Assembly (NCBI RefSeq): GCF_007483685.1
Contig: NZ_VMKN01000001.1
Location: forward strand, 558,001-622,000
Direction of reading: 5' to 3'
Source: Litoribacter populi
GTDB taxonomy: Bacteria; Bacteroidota; Bacteroidia; Cytophagales; Cyclobacteriaceae
Length of the DNA: 64,000 nt
Shown here: positions 31,505 through 41,038 of the stretch, one piece after another
Layout: every line of letters begins with the position of its first letter
Numbering within the stretch: the first letter of the stretch is position 1
Made by a program: the position numbers and the translations under genes
Notes under the pieces: generated by a model
Told to the model about the DNA's origin: nothing
Databases searched by the model: none
The model's input: only the letters and a program-made list of their open reading frames with translations

Positions 31505-32494
31505 GTGGTAAAGATAGGAAACTTGGAGTTGGGGGAATTTCCCCTTTTGCTTGCACCAATGGAAGATGTGAGTGATCCGCCGTTTAGGGCGGTGTGTAAG
31601 GAGAATGGTGCGGACCTGATGTACACCGAATTTATCAGCTCTGAAGGCCTCATTCGTGATGCGGCCAAAAGTGTGCAGAAGCTTGATATTTTCGAATACG
31701 AAAGGCCTATTGGCATTCAGATTTTCGGTAATGATATTGAATCCATGAGGGAGGCGGCGGCCATTGCCGAAGCTGCTGGGCCTGATATTTTGGACATCAA
31801 CTATGGTTGCCCAGTGAATAAGGTGGCCTGTAAAGGTGCCGGAGCGGGTATTTTGCTTGATATCGATAAGATGGTCTCCATGACTGAAGAAATCGTGAAA
31901 AGCGTCAAAATTCCCGTGACTGTCAAAACCCGCCTAGGCTGGGACGAAAACACCATCCGGATAGTAGAGGTTGCTGAGAGGTTGCAGGATGTGGGTATCC
32001 AAGCCATCAGTATCCATGCCCGTACTAGAAAGCAAATGTATAAGGGAACTGCCGATTGGTCATACTTGAATCTAGTAAAGGCCAATCCAAGATTGCATAT
32101 CCCTGTTTTTGGAAATGGTGACATTGATAGTCCTGAAAAAGCAGCCGAATACCGTAAGAAGTACGATGTGGACGGCATGATGATCGGAAGGGCGTCTATT
32201 GGGTATCCATGGATCTTTGACGAGATCAAACATTATTTTAAAACGGGAGAACACTTGCCGGCCCCAGATTTGGACGAAAGGATTGCCGTAACCAAGAAAC
32301 ACCTTGATTTTTCAGTCAAGTGGAAAGGTGAAAAGCTTGGCATTTTGGAAATGCGGAGACACTATACGAATTATTTTAGAGGCATGCCTAATTTCAAGCC
32401 TTTCAGAACAGAAATGGTCACAGCTGAGTCTTATGACCATGTGTGTTCCATTTTGGATCAGGTAGGAGAAGTTTATGCCGATTACCAATTTTAA
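31505..32494 (+). CDS. dus: tRNA-dihydrouridine synthase
   Basis: Dus enzymes reduce uridine in tRNA with FMN. The 329-residue product has the TIM-barrel signatures LLAPMEDVSDPPFR (N-terminal FMN loop), DINYGCPVNKVACKGAGAGI with the catalytic Cys, and GNGDIDSPEKA and MMIGRASIGYPWIF. The start is GTG: there is no ATG upstream in frame, and MVKIGNLELGEFPLLLAPME is the normal N terminus of Bacteroidota Dus proteins. Which of the DusA/B/C classes it belongs to cannot be settled here; DusB-like is most likely. Confidence 0.94.
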   Translation: MVKIGNLELGEFPLLLAPMEDVSDPPFRAVCKENGADLMYTEFISSEGLIRDAAKSVQKLDIFEYERPIGIQIFGNDIESMREAAAIAEAAGPDILDINYGCPVNKVACKGAGAGILLDIDKMVSMTEEIVKSVKIPVTVKTRLGWDENTIRIVEVAERLQDVGIQAISIHARTRKQMYKGTADWSYLNLVKANPRLHIPVFGNGDIDSPEKAAEYRKKYDVDGMMIGRASIGYPWIFDEIKHYFKTGEHLPAPDLDERIAVTKKHLDFSVKWKGEKLGILEMRRHYTNYFRGMPNFKPFRTEMVTAESYDHVCSILDQVGEVYADYQF

Positions 32495-32512
32495 AAATAG
32501 TTTCAAAAGATT

Positions 32513-33412
32513 TTGACACTGCAAACTAACCCAGAAAGAGCCCTCAAAAGTTGGCTCTTTCTAATTTTATTGGCCCTGATATGGGGGAGCTCATTTATTT
32601 TGATCAAAAGGGGACTGCTTGTTTTTTCCCCAGGGGAGGTAGGAGCCTATAGGATTGTTTCGGCCGGAGTGTTTTTACTGCCCTTGTCCATTCCTCGATT
32701 GAGGCGGCTCAATAAAAAGCAGGTGTTTAATCTTATTGTGGTGGGTTTTGTGGGAAGCTTCGTTCCCGCTTTCCTGTTTGCCAAGGCCCAGACACAGCTT
32801 TCTAGTTCCCTTACCGGAGTACTCAATGCCCTCACACCGCTTTTTGTCGTTCTCGTGGGCGCGCTTTTCTTCAAGTCTAGGATTTCACAGAGAAATGCTG
32901 TTGGCTTACTCATCGCATTCGTGGGAGTCAACTTGCTGATTCTTTCTAGAGAAGGCGGAAGCGTTGGCGGACTGCTTGATATTAATTTCTATGCGTTTTT
33001 TGTGCTTTTGGCCACTTTGTGTTACGGAGTCAATCTCAACTTGATCAAGCATTGGTTTGTCTTGTTAAAGCCGGTCGAGATTACAGCCATTTCATTGATG
33101 ATGGTGTTGCCCATCGCTGCGATATATTTGTTTTTAGGAACTGACTTTTCTTTCAAATTAGTGCATGAGGAAGGTGCTATGTTGGCTGCCGGATACATCA
33201 CCATTTTGGGAGTATTGGGGACAGCGATAGCGTTGATTTTATTTAATATGTTGGTGAAAATTGCATCCCCGGTTTTTGCCAGCACAGTAACTTACCTTAT
33301 TCCAATCGTGGCAATCATATGGGGTGTTTGGGATGGGGAAGTTTTATTGCTTGGCCATTATTTTGGTATTGCAGCCGTTATTTTGGGAGTTTGGGTAGGA
33401 AACAGACGGTAA
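32513..33412 (+). CDS. EamA/DMT-superfamily transporter
   Basis: The 299-residue product has ten membrane helices in two EamA repeats. The first begins with LALIWGSSFILIKRGLL and includes TGVLNALTPLFVVLVGALF; the second ends in VTYLIPIVAIIWGVWDGEVL. The substrate is unknown (amino acids, sugars or drugs in the superfamily). It starts 18 bases after dus, so both are probably in one operon. The start must be TTG at 32513: a stop lies 15 bases upstream in frame (32498-32500) and the first helix begins too early for a later start. The stop lies next to the antiporter stop of the opposite strand. Confidence 0.85.
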   Translation: MTLQTNPERALKSWLFLILLALIWGSSFILIKRGLLVFSPGEVGAYRIVSAGVFLLPLSIPRLRRLNKKQVFNLIVVGFVGSFVPAFLFAKAQTQLSSSLTGVLNALTPLFVVLVGALFFKSRISQRNAVGLLIAFVGVNLLILSREGGSVGGLLDINFYAFFVLLATLCYGVNLNLIKHWFVLLKPVEITAISLMMVLPIAAIYLFLGTDFSFKLVHEEGAMLAAGYITILGVLGTAIALILFNMLVKIASPVFASTVTYLIPIVAIIWGVWDGEVLLLGHYFGIAAVILGVWVGNRR

Positions 33413-33413
33413 A

Positions 33414-34874
33414 TTAAACGCCGAGGGTGGCCTTCACCTTGTGTTCTTCATTTTCAGAATTCATCATAATAAGGAGTTTGTCTCCCCCTTTGAGCTCTGT
33501 AAGGCCATTTGGGGTGATAAACTTTTCGTTTCTGTTGATTAATACAATCAGGGATGTTTTTGGAAAATCTAACTCCCAGATCTTTTTACCGCCAATTTCA
33601 GAATCTTCTGGTAAATCAACTTCCACCAAGGCATTTTTAAAATCTTCAGATAACTCCAGGTCAAGAAGAGATCTCCTTTTGAGTCCTTCAGGAACGGCCA
33701 AAGACAGCCATTTAGCCATTATTGAAAGTGTAGTGGCCTGTAGTGCCACTGAGGTAAGAACGATGAAAAATACAATATTGAATATAATATTTGATTTTTC
33801 AACCCCTGCAATCAAGGGGAAAGTGGCAAATACAATTGGAACTGCGCCTCTTAAGCCTACCCAACTTATGAAGAGTTTATCCCTGATTTTATACTTAAAG
33901 AATGCAAGTGAAACAAATACCCCCAATGGTCTTGCTACAAAGATTAGGAATAGAGATACCAAAGCGCCTAATCCTATGATAGGCATGACCTGAGAAGGGA
34001 ATACTAATAAACCCAAAGTAATGAACATCACGATTTGCATCAACCAGGCCACACCATCGAAAAACTTGATTAAGCTTTTTTTATGCACCATTTTACCATT
34101 GCCGATAGCTAAAGCTGCCACATAGACGCCCAAGAATCCATTTCCTCCCGCAAAATCAATTAGAGCGTAAAGCATCGCTACCATACCCAACATTAAAACA
34201 GGATAAAGCCCTTCATACTCTAAATTAATGCGATTGATGATGAGTACGATTCCTCTTCCGAGTAGGTAGCCCCCAGCTCCACCAATGGCCATCTGCATGA
34301 AAAATACTGGGATGAGGTCAATAAATGTAAATTGCTCTATGGACAACATGGAAGTAAGACCAATGGTAAGGAAATATGCCATCGGGTCGTTACTACCAGA
34401 CTCTAATTCCAACATTGGCCGTAAATTCCCTTTTAACCCAATGCTTTTTGCCCTTAAAATTCCAAATACGGCGGCTGCATCAGTAGATGATACAATGGCG
34501 CCCATAAGCAAGCCTTCCAAAAGAGAAAATGAACTCACAGCATGTACAAACAGCCCTACGGAAACTGCGGTAAGCAATACTCCCACGGTGGATAGGACAA
34601 GCCCGGGGCCTAAAACCGGCTTGATGGATTGCCATTTGGTATCAAGTCCACCCGAAAATAGGATATAGGTAAGTGCGGTGATTCCCAAGAACTGGGTCAA
34701 GTTGGGATCGTTGAAATATATCCCACCGATCCCTTCTGAACCTGCAAGTATTCCAATAGCAAGGAAAAGTAGTAAAATAGGAATTCCTGCTTTACCGGCG
34801 GTTTTGCTGGCAACTATACTCAAAATGAGTAAAACCGAAGAGATAAAAAGGATATTTTCGGGAGTTACTACCAT
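33414..34874 (-). CDS. Potassium/proton antiporter (CPA1/NhaP2 type) with TrkA-C domain
   Basis: The 486-residue product has a dozen membrane helices of the CPA1 exchanger fold (for example MLELESGSNDPMAYFLTIGL with the ND pair, LMGAIVSSTDAAAVFGIL) and a cytoplasmic C-terminal TrkA-C/RCK domain from about residue 400 (SEIGGKKIWELDFPKTSLIV, LKGGDKLLIMM). This is the architecture of NhaP2/CvrA-type exporters that move K+ in exchange for H+. The ATG at 34874 is chosen; a TTG six codons upstream lies inside the TACCTTTG promoter-like box. Confidence 0.88.
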   Translation of the reverse strand: MVVTPENILFISSVLLILSIVASKTAGKAGIPILLLFLAIGILAGSEGIGGIYFNDPNLTQFLGITALTYILFSGGLDTKWQSIKPVLGPGLVLSTVGVLLTAVSVGLFVHAVSSFSLLEGLLMGAIVSSTDAAAVFGILRAKSIGLKGNLRPMLELESGSNDPMAYFLTIGLTSMLSIEQFTFIDLIPVFFMQMAIGGAGGYLLGRGIVLIINRINLEYEGLYPVLMLGMVAMLYALIDFAGGNGFLGVYVAALAIGNGKMVHKKSLIKFFDGVAWLMQIVMFITLGLLVFPSQVMPIIGLGALVSLFLIFVARPLGVFVSLAFFKYKIRDKLFISWVGLRGAVPIVFATFPLIAGVEKSNIIFNIVFFIVLTSVALQATTLSIMAKWLSLAVPEGLKRRSLLDLELSEDFKNALVEVDLPEDSEIGGKKIWELDFPKTSLIVLINRNEKFITPNGLTELKGGDKLLIMMNSENEEHKVKATLGV

Positions 34875-34889
34875 GGCTAAGTTTAAATA

Positions 34890-34897
34890 CAAAGGTA
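34890..34897 (-). promoter_or_regulatory. Putative -7 box (TACCTTTG) of the antiporter gene
   Basis: On the minus strand TACCTTTG lies 15 bases before the ATG at 34874 and gives the antiporter its own promoter inside a minus-strand gene row. Confidence 0.5.
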
Positions 34898-34932
34898 AGT
34901 AAAAAAGATCTGGATAAAACGTTGGCCAATTT

Positions 34933-36009
34933 TTACTCGCCCTTTAATCTATTCCTCCAGGCATTTGCCAGCATGGGTAGCTGTTGATAGCTCATCACAC
35001 CAGCTTTTACACCTTGTGTTTTGAGAAAGATGTCATTTGATCTTTTGCTCAGCTCATTGGAAATTGGCTTTACTTCTTCCTTGTTTTTCAGAATTGATGA
35101 AAGGTCATTTTTTATCCCCTTGTTTAGCCGTGAGAAAGTTTGTCGATAAAGATTTGGGCTTATCCGGTAAAGATCACTGAGCTGGTAGCGCAAAAGTCTT
35201 AATTGTCCACTGTATTGCAATAAGGGGTCATTGCTATTTGAACAGATCACCCAGCCAATGAAATTAGCCTCGCCCTCATCGGTCACCCCGTAGCTATGAG
35301 CCATCTCATGGGCTACTGTAAAAGGTCGCTCAAGAGGGTGAAGTGCCGCATCAATATAGCTTTCTCCTGTAAAAGGAAAATAAATTCCCAAAATCCCCAT
35401 CCGGGTCATAAATCCTGCCGGGTAAAAGAGTTTTGTGCGTGGATGTCCGGTGAAGTTGAGTCCTAGTAAGTAAAGGTTTTCACGGATATTTGCCCTTACG
35501 ATTTCTTCCACTTCTTCATAGGGGATGGTTTCCTCTATAGGCTCGTCGTCCAAGGTGAGGTTTTGGCGAAGTTGAACCAAGATATTGCTGGTCAAGTTGA
35601 TCTCTCGCATGATTTCCTCTTCACTTAATGGGCGAGGCGATAGATCTAATTGCTGGAAGATTGGCACCCTTTGGTAATTGTAGCCCCATAAAACGAGGAA
35701 AAAGAATATCAGGGCTCCAGCAAAATTAAATATAGAGCGGAAAGTGTAAGCCACTTTCATTTTGAATCCAGGTTTGCGGGTCAACAGAAAATAAAAGTAG
35801 ACGCCAATGGCTATGAAAATAGAAAAAACGAAAAGATAAACGGTAGGGAATGGGAGTCTGGAAACAGTGAGATCAATCACATTTCTGACTACAGGGAAAA
35901 AAGTCCTCGAGTATATCTCCTCCGTCTTCTCAGGATTTTGCGCCGCAAAATACCGGATGACAAGGGCAATTAATCCAAGGAGGGCCCATGCCCAGTCTTT
36001 TCTAAACAT
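34933..36009 (-). CDS. DUF3810 membrane-bound putative metallopeptidase
   Basis: The 358-residue product has three N-terminal membrane helices (to about residue 115) and a soluble C-terminal part with a zinc-peptidase motif HEMAH (His234, Glu235, His238) in PFTVAHEMAHSYGVTDEGEANFIGW; the glutamate in DEGEAN would be the third ligand, as in gluzincins. This is the DUF3810 family of Bacteroidota and Firmicutes. Substrate and role are unknown. It lies between nfu and the antiporter gene on the same strand. Confidence 0.88.
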   Translation of the reverse strand: MFRKDWAWALLGLIALVIRYFAAQNPEKTEEIYSRTFFPVVRNVIDLTVSRLPFPTVYLFVFSIFIAIGVYFYFLLTRKPGFKMKVAYTFRSIFNFAGALIFFFLVLWGYNYQRVPIFQQLDLSPRPLSEEEIMREINLTSNILVQLRQNLTLDDEPIEETIPYEEVEEIVRANIRENLYLLGLNFTGHPRTKLFYPAGFMTRMGILGIYFPFTGESYIDAALHPLERPFTVAHEMAHSYGVTDEGEANFIGWVICSNSNDPLLQYSGQLRLLRYQLSDLYRISPNLYRQTFSRLNKGIKNDLSSILKNKEEVKPISNELSKRSNDIFLKTQGVKAGVMSYQQLPMLANAWRNRLKGE

Positions 36010-36083
36010 AGATTAGGAGTAATCGGGGCTTAAAGGTGAAAAGCCGATGCAGTTAAAACCACACCGGCTGAGATTTTTTACTA

Positions 36084-36668
36084 TCAGACGCCTTCGGCTT
36101 CTACTGATGTGACTTCGTTGGGAAGCATTCGGGTCAGCAGGTTTTCAATTCCCGCCTTCAGCGTCACTGTACTGGAAGGGCAGCCAGAGCAGGATCCTTG
36201 CAACAATACCTTCACTACTCCATCGTGGAAACTGTGAAATACAATGGCGCCACCGTCTTGCTCTACTGCAGGTCGGATATATTCATCCAATATACCTTTG
36301 ATTTTCTTAACGGTTTCGCTGTCGTTTTCGTCAAAAAGTGGATCCTTGTCGAAAGCTTGGTTAACGGGTGGTTTGCCTAATTCCAAATAAACTTTAATTT
36401 GAGCTCTTACATGATCTCTAATATCTTCCCAAGCTACATCGTCTTTCTTGGTCACCGTCACAAAATTGGAGGCGATAAAAACCCGATCAACTGCTGCAAA
36501 ATTAAAGAGTTCCTTTGCCAAAGGGGAGTTTTCAGTACTTTCTGCAGTAGGGTAGTCAAAGCTGATCCCATCGTCGGCAAGCATGAAGTTTACCACAAAC
36601 TTCAGTGAGTTTGGATTTGGATTTTCCTCCATGTAAATCTGTACCGGTCTTTTCTGTGCTTGAAGCAT
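36084..36668 (-). CDS. NifU-like iron-sulfur cluster carrier (Nfu)
   Basis: The 194-residue product has an N-terminal Nfu-N domain (IYMEENPNPNSLKFVVNFML) and a C-terminal NifU domain with the cluster-binding CxxC, Cys160 and Cys163 in LLQGSCSGCPSSTVTLKAGI. Such proteins receive [4Fe-4S] clusters from the SUF machinery and deliver them to client enzymes; QueG (41039) and the nitrite/sulfite reductase (63312) are possible clients in this window. The length is standard for the Bacteroidota form. Confidence 0.93.
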   Translation of the reverse strand: MLQAQKRPVQIYMEENPNPNSLKFVVNFMLADDGISFDYPTAESTENSPLAKELFNFAAVDRVFIASNFVTVTKKDDVAWEDIRDHVRAQIKVYLELGKPPVNQAFDKDPLFDENDSETVKKIKGILDEYIRPAVEQDGGAIVFHSFHDGVVKVLLQGSCSGCPSSTVTLKAGIENLLTRMLPNEVTSVEAEGV

Positions 36669-36741
36669 ATTTTCGTTAGTTAAAATCTATTCAGTTATTC
36701 TAATGTTAGAAGTGCTTTTTTAGTTCCTGCAATAGCTTAGC

Positions 36742-38112
36742 TTATTTGGAGTTTTCTACTTCTACAGGGGTGGTTTGTTCTTCAGGTTCGTTTGCAGTTA
36801 GGGGATTAGATCTCCTGATCAGCCCGTCTGGAAGTTCGTTTTCCGTACTGGCTACTACCGTACAAACTGTGGCATCTCCTGTTACATTGACAATTGTCCT
36901 GAACATATCCAAAATTCTGTCTGGTGCTATAATTAGCGCGATGCCCGCCGCTGGTACATTGATAGATTCCAACACGATAATCAGCATGATAATCCCTGCA
37001 CCAGGTACCCCGGCCGAACCTATTGAAGCTAAAGTAGCCGTCAACACGATCATTAATTGCTGCGTGAGAGTCAGGTCCATACCCAAAGCTTGGGCGATAA
37101 ACACAGCTGCTACACCTTGGTAAAGACTGGTTCCATCCATATTGATCGTGGCGCCAAGTGGCAATACAAAAGAACTCACTTCTTCAGATACCCCGATTTC
37201 TTCTTCTACCTGCTTCATGGTTACCGGCAAGGTGGCAGAACTGGAACTCGTTGTGAAAGCCAACAATTGAGCCGGTCGGATGGCCTTGAAAAAGTCCACA
37301 TATTGTACTTTTGTGAACATCTTTAAAATGGTTGGATACACTACTAGAATCAGGAAGAACAATCCCCCTAGTACCACCAAACTATATTTTAATAAAGCCA
37401 ATAATAGCTCCACAGCGGAATCGGGGTTGTCCCCGGCTATTTCCACAATCAGTGATGCCATAAGTGCGAATACACCGTAAGGGGCAATCATCATGATATA
37501 GCCCACTATTTTGATGATGACATCATTCAGTCCATCAAAAAAAGCAATAACCGGTGAGGCTTTGTCTTTAGGCAATTGTAGCAAGGCAATGCCGACAATT
37601 ATCGCAAAGAACACCACTTGTAGCATACTTGCGTTGTCAGTGGCAGCTTGAAAGACATTCTCTGGAACTATATCCACCAAAGGCTGAAGTGGGCTTTGTT
37701 GCTGTAGAAGTTCCGCTTCGGTGGCTTTGGAACCCACGGTGTCATCATACAGGCTCATAAGGCTTTCACGGGTGTCTTCAGGAAGGCTTTTGCCTGGCTG
37801 GAAAACATTTACCATCAGAAGGCCGATAGTCACAGCAAGTACCGTGGTACACATATAGGTAAGGATGGTCTTGCCACCGATTCTGCTCAACTTAGATATA
37901 TCCCCTAGATTAGATACCCCTACAATCAGGGATGCCAACACCAAAGGTACGGCAATCATCTTCAGGGCATTGATAAAGATGGTTCCCACGGGCTTGATAT
38001 AGTCCATTGTAAATTGAGGGGGGATGTTGGTTTTGATGACAACCAAACCGAAAATCAATCCGAGAACCAAACCGATAATGATCTGGGTATGTAAGGGTAT
38101 TCTCTTGAGCAT
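36742..38112 (-). CDS. Dicarboxylate/amino acid:cation symporter (DAACS family)
   Basis: The 456-residue product has the glutamate transporter homologue fold. The HP1 serine-rich loop is TTSSSSATLPVTMKQVEEE, TM7 carries GATINMDGTSLYQGVAAVF, and HP2/TM8 contain GSAGVPGAGIIMLIIVLESI and the TGDATVCTVVAS end. This fits Na+- or H+-coupled uptake of C4-dicarboxylates or acidic amino acids in the inner membrane. A long periplasmic loop (about residues 115-155) is visible. It follows aroC by 22 bases on the same strand. Confidence 0.92.
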   Translation of the reverse strand: MLKRIPLHTQIIIGLVLGLIFGLVVIKTNIPPQFTMDYIKPVGTIFINALKMIAVPLVLASLIVGVSNLGDISKLSRIGGKTILTYMCTTVLAVTIGLLMVNVFQPGKSLPEDTRESLMSLYDDTVGSKATEAELLQQQSPLQPLVDIVPENVFQAATDNASMLQVVFFAIIVGIALLQLPKDKASPVIAFFDGLNDVIIKIVGYIMMIAPYGVFALMASLIVEIAGDNPDSAVELLLALLKYSLVVLGGLFFLILVVYPTILKMFTKVQYVDFFKAIRPAQLLAFTTSSSSATLPVTMKQVEEEIGVSEEVSSFVLPLGATINMDGTSLYQGVAAVFIAQALGMDLTLTQQLMIVLTATLASIGSAGVPGAGIIMLIIVLESINVPAAGIALIIAPDRILDMFRTIVNVTGDATVCTVVASTENELPDGLIRRSNPLTANEPEEQTTPVEVENSK

Positions 38113-38134
38113 TTTTACAGAATTACTATTGGGT

Positions 38135-39211
38135 TTACAATTTACTCAATTTATTGAGCAATAAATGATCTGCTAGTACCAAAGCGCACATAGCTTCCAC
38201 AATCGGTACTGCCCTGGGAACAACACAGGGGTCATGGCGGCCTTTGCCGGATACAGTCACAGCATCCCCCGCCTCATTGATGCTGGATTGGTCCTGCATG
38301 ATGGTGGCCACAGGCTTGAAAGCCACCCTGAAATAAATATCTTCACCATTGGATATTCCGCCTTGAATGCCTCCGGAATGGTTGGTTTTGGTTTTTACTT
38401 TCTCACCTTCTGTGAAAAACTCATCGTTATGCTGAGAGCCTCTCATGGTAACGCCAGTAAAGCCACTTCCGTATTCAAAACCTTTTACCGCGTTGATGCT
38501 GAGCATGGCTTTTGCTAGATCAGCATGCAGGCGGTCAAAAACGGGTTCGCCCAAGCCAACTGGGGTATTTTGAACCACACAACTGACAATTCCCCCGACT
38601 GTGTCGCGAGCTTTTCTCACCTGGTCGATATAGTCAATCATTTGGTCAGCCATGCTCGAATCGGGACACCTTACGATGTTGGAGTCGGTTTTGGATAGGT
38701 CGAGTTCCTGATAAGATTTCTCTACCTTTATCTCGCCTACCTGACTGACAAAGGCACTGATTTTCACTCCATAATGCTTGAGTAGTAGCTTCGCAATAGC
38801 CCCGCCTGCCACTCGAGCGGCGGTTTCCCTGGCGCTGCTTCTTCCGCCACCTCTATAGTCCCTTAGACCGTACTTGGCCTGATAGGTGAAGTCGGCATGG
38901 GATGGTCGATAGCTTTCTGCAATATGTGAATAATCTTTACTCTTTTGATCTTGATTGCGGATAAGCATGGCGATGGGAGTACCTGTGGACTTCCCCTCGA
39001 AAGTTCCTGATAAGATTTCCACCTGGTCTCCTTCTTTCCGCTGAGTGGTGATTTTGGACTGTCCGGGCTTTCTCCTTTCCAGTTCCAATTGAATGAAAGC
39101 TTCATCGATCTCCAAGCCAGCGGGGCAACCGTCAACAATCACACCTATGGCCTTCCCGTGAGACTCACCAAAGGTGCTGATTCTAAATACCCTCCCAAAT
39201 GAATTGCCCAT
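38135..39211 (-). CDS. aroC: Chorismate synthase
   Basis: AroC converts EPSP to chorismate using reduced FMN, the last step of the shikimate pathway. The 358-residue product begins with the family signature [20 protein letters not shown] and contains the further conserved [19 protein letters not shown] region and the [20 protein letters not shown] end. It starts five bases after the batD stop and is followed by the symporter gene; nothing suggests a functional link to either. Confidence 0.96.
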   Translation of the reverse strand: MGNSFGRVFRISTFGESHGKAIGVIVDGCPAGLEIDEAFIQLELERRKPGQSKITTQRKEGDQVEILSGTFEGKSTGTPIAMLIRNQDQKSKDYSHIAESYRPSHADFTYQAKYGLRDYRGGGRSSARETAARVAGGAIAKLLLKHYGVKISAFVSQVGEIKVEKSYQELDLSKTDSNIVRCPDSSMADQMIDYIDQVRKARDTVGGIVSCVVQNTPVGLGEPVFDRLHADLAKAMLSINAVKGFEYGSGFTGVTMRGSQHNDEFFTEGEKVKTKTNHSGGIQGGISNGEDIYFRVAFKPVATIMQDQSSINEAGDAVTVSGKGRHDPCVVPRAVPIVEAMCALVLADHLLLNKLSKL

Positions 39212-39216
39212 TAAGT

Positions 39217-40650
39217 TTATTTTTTCCTTATTATCAATGCAGCTAACAGAATGACTGCCGCAACTAATAGAATGTTAATAAAGGTGGAAAAATAATACTT
39301 ATATCGTTGGTTTAAAAGTTTATTGTCCTCTACTTCTATTAAATCATAGATTCCGCCCAGTCGGTTTGTAGAGATAGCCTGATTGGTTTTGCTCTCCCCC
39401 GATACTGCCAAAATGGCCCCAGGACGCAAGGTGTCGTACCTGTCCAAGCTTGTATTGAAGAATATCCATTCAAAATGATCCTTCAAGTGGATTTCATCGG
39501 GTTCATTAATGCTCATGAAGTAACTGTATTCCTTCAAACCTGTGACTCGTCCCCGCCCCCTGTTGATTTGTTGTCTTACGTTAGGATCGTATGTGTTGAA
39601 CTTTTGCAAGTTGTATTTGCGGGGAGGTTGAATGGAATTAATATTCCCTTCCCCGGTGATGCCAAATGTATAGGTCACCCCTTCTCCAGTATCGGCCTCT
39701 TTTCGGCTAAAGTTTTCGCGAAGACGGAAATTACCCACACTTACCTCATTCCGAAGTGGATGGGGAGGTAGTTGTTTTACCTTTACGTTTTTAGCTGAGG
39801 AATTAAAGGTTTTGAAATCTTCTTGGCGGTTGCTGCCGAAAAAAGATGGATTTTTGGCTATTCTATACTTAATCATCTGCCAGCCAATTTGAGGAAGTTC
39901 TATCTGACCTTCGGCAAAAGGATAGAAGGTAGCCTCATAAACTCTAAATCTGGTCCAGAATTTTCCGTTGATTTCCACTCGCTCAGGTTGAATATTGGTT
40001 ACGTTGAAATTTTCTTCCCAAGCATTGGTAGGTTTGATTTTCCGGATGATTTCCTCCAGTTGCCTACCTGGTTCATAAAATTGGAACGGTGCCTGGTTGG
40101 TTTCTGCCATATAAAAAGCCAGAGAGACATTGAAACCCTCTCCCACATACACCTCATCTTTATCTACGGCCATAGAGAAAAATGCTTCGTCGTCCACTTC
40201 AACATATTCTACTTCCTCATCCCTGCCGAAAAAGTCATCAAATGGGTCTCTGCCTCGCCTTTGAGCTTGACGTGCATCTGACACGGTTACACTTTTTCCC
40301 TCGGACCGAGCTTGGTGACCATTTACTGTCATCGTGAAGGGCTCGACTCTGTAAGTTCCTTGACGTATAGGCTTATAGTATTGAATCACACTGTTAGTGC
40401 TGGTCATTTGGCCGTTTACGATGTTCATGGAGGAGGATTGTGAGATTCCTTGCTTTTGAAATCCACTTATTTCAGGAAATTGATCATATGATTTTATTTT
40501 TTCATCGGAAATTACTATTTTTACGCTGAACGTTTCATTGACCCCGATCTCATCCGGTCCAAGTTCTATTCGAACATCCTGACCCAAGAGTGGCAGACAA
40601 TAAAAGGATATCAGGAATAATAGTAAGGGTTTCAAATACGTTATATTCAT
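39217..40650 (-). CDS. batD: BatD-family exported protein
   Basis: BatD belongs to the Bacteroides aerotolerance group (BatABCDE), cell-envelope proteins of uncertain mechanism. The 477-residue product has a signal peptide ([20 protein letters not shown], cleaved near LLGQ), a beta-rich exported body ([37 protein letters not shown]), and a single C-terminal membrane helix with a basic end (about residues 455-477). A TTG nine codons upstream is rejected because the signal peptide begins at the ATG 40650. The other bat genes are not in the window. Confidence 0.85.
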   Translation of the reverse strand: MNITYLKPLLLFLISFYCLPLLGQDVRIELGPDEIGVNETFSVKIVISDEKIKSYDQFPEISGFQKQGISQSSSMNIVNGQMTSTNSVIQYYKPIRQGTYRVEPFTMTVNGHQARSEGKSVTVSDARQAQRRGRDPFDDFFGRDEEVEYVEVDDEAFFSMAVDKDEVYVGEGFNVSLAFYMAETNQAPFQFYEPGRQLEEIIRKIKPTNAWEENFNVTNIQPERVEINGKFWTRFRVYEATFYPFAEGQIELPQIGWQMIKYRIAKNPSFFGSNRQEDFKTFNSSAKNVKVKQLPPHPLRNEVSVGNFRLRENFSRKEADTGEGVTYTFGITGEGNINSIQPPRKYNLQKFNTYDPNVRQQINRGRGRVTGLKEYSYFMSINEPDEIHLKDHFEWIFFNTSLDRYDTLRPGAILAVSGESKTNQAISTNRLGGIYDLIEVEDNKLLNQRYKYYFSTFINILLVAAVILLAALIIRKK

Positions 40651-40767
40651 AGACGGCTTTACACTTATTAACTGCAAATTAATAAGGATATTTTAAACGT
40701 AACAAACTGTTCGGAAAGCCGTACTAGATTTTAATATTATTTAATATAAACCTAAATTCAGAGAGCC

Positions 40768-40959
40768 ATGATTGAATACGTTAAGACCATTTTACTTAAG
40801 GTGAGTTTTGACAAAAAGCTTTTCGAAAAAGAATTGAAGAAAGGCTTAAGTTTATTGGTTCCGTCCGAAGTGCAGGAGTTTAAAACATGGTGTTACGGCA
40901 CCTTCTCCAATCTGTACGGTCCAGTTCTTAACAAACACTTTACACAAATAGCAGCCTAG
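40768..40959 (+). CDS. Small protein of unknown function (63 residues)
   Basis: ATG 40768 opens a 63-codon frame encoding a compact, partly helical and basic protein (MIEYVKTILLKVSFDKKLFE, KGLSLLVPSEVQEFKTWCYG, then NKHFTQIAA). It has no signal peptide or membrane helix. It is followed within ten bases by a strong terminator and stands alone between divergent and convergent neighbours, which argues for a real, separately transcribed gene. I do not recognise the family. Confidence 0.65.
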   Translation: MIEYVKTILLKVSFDKKLFEKELKKGLSLLVPSEVQEFKTWCYGTFSNLYGPVLNKHFTQIAA

Positions 40960-40968
40960 ATAACTTAC

Positions 40969-40997
40969 AAACCTCCCCTAAAAAGGAGGTTTTTTTA
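40969..40997 (+). terminator. Terminator of the 63-residue protein gene
   Basis: AAACCTCC (40969-40976) pairs with GGAGGTTT (40985-40992) and a run of T follows. It begins ten bases after the stop. Confidence 0.85.
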
Positions 40998-41010
40998 TGC
41001 CATTCCTTAC

Positions 41011-41036
41011 TTCAGTCTCCGGTCTACCGTCTCTCC
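41011..41036. repeat. Intergenic CAGTCTCCGGTCTACCGTCTC-type repeat
   Basis: TTCAGTCTCCGGTCTACCGT is the reverse-strand counterpart of the block at 27163-27184 and sits directly before the queG stop. Confidence 0.4.
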
Positions 41037-41038
41037 CT

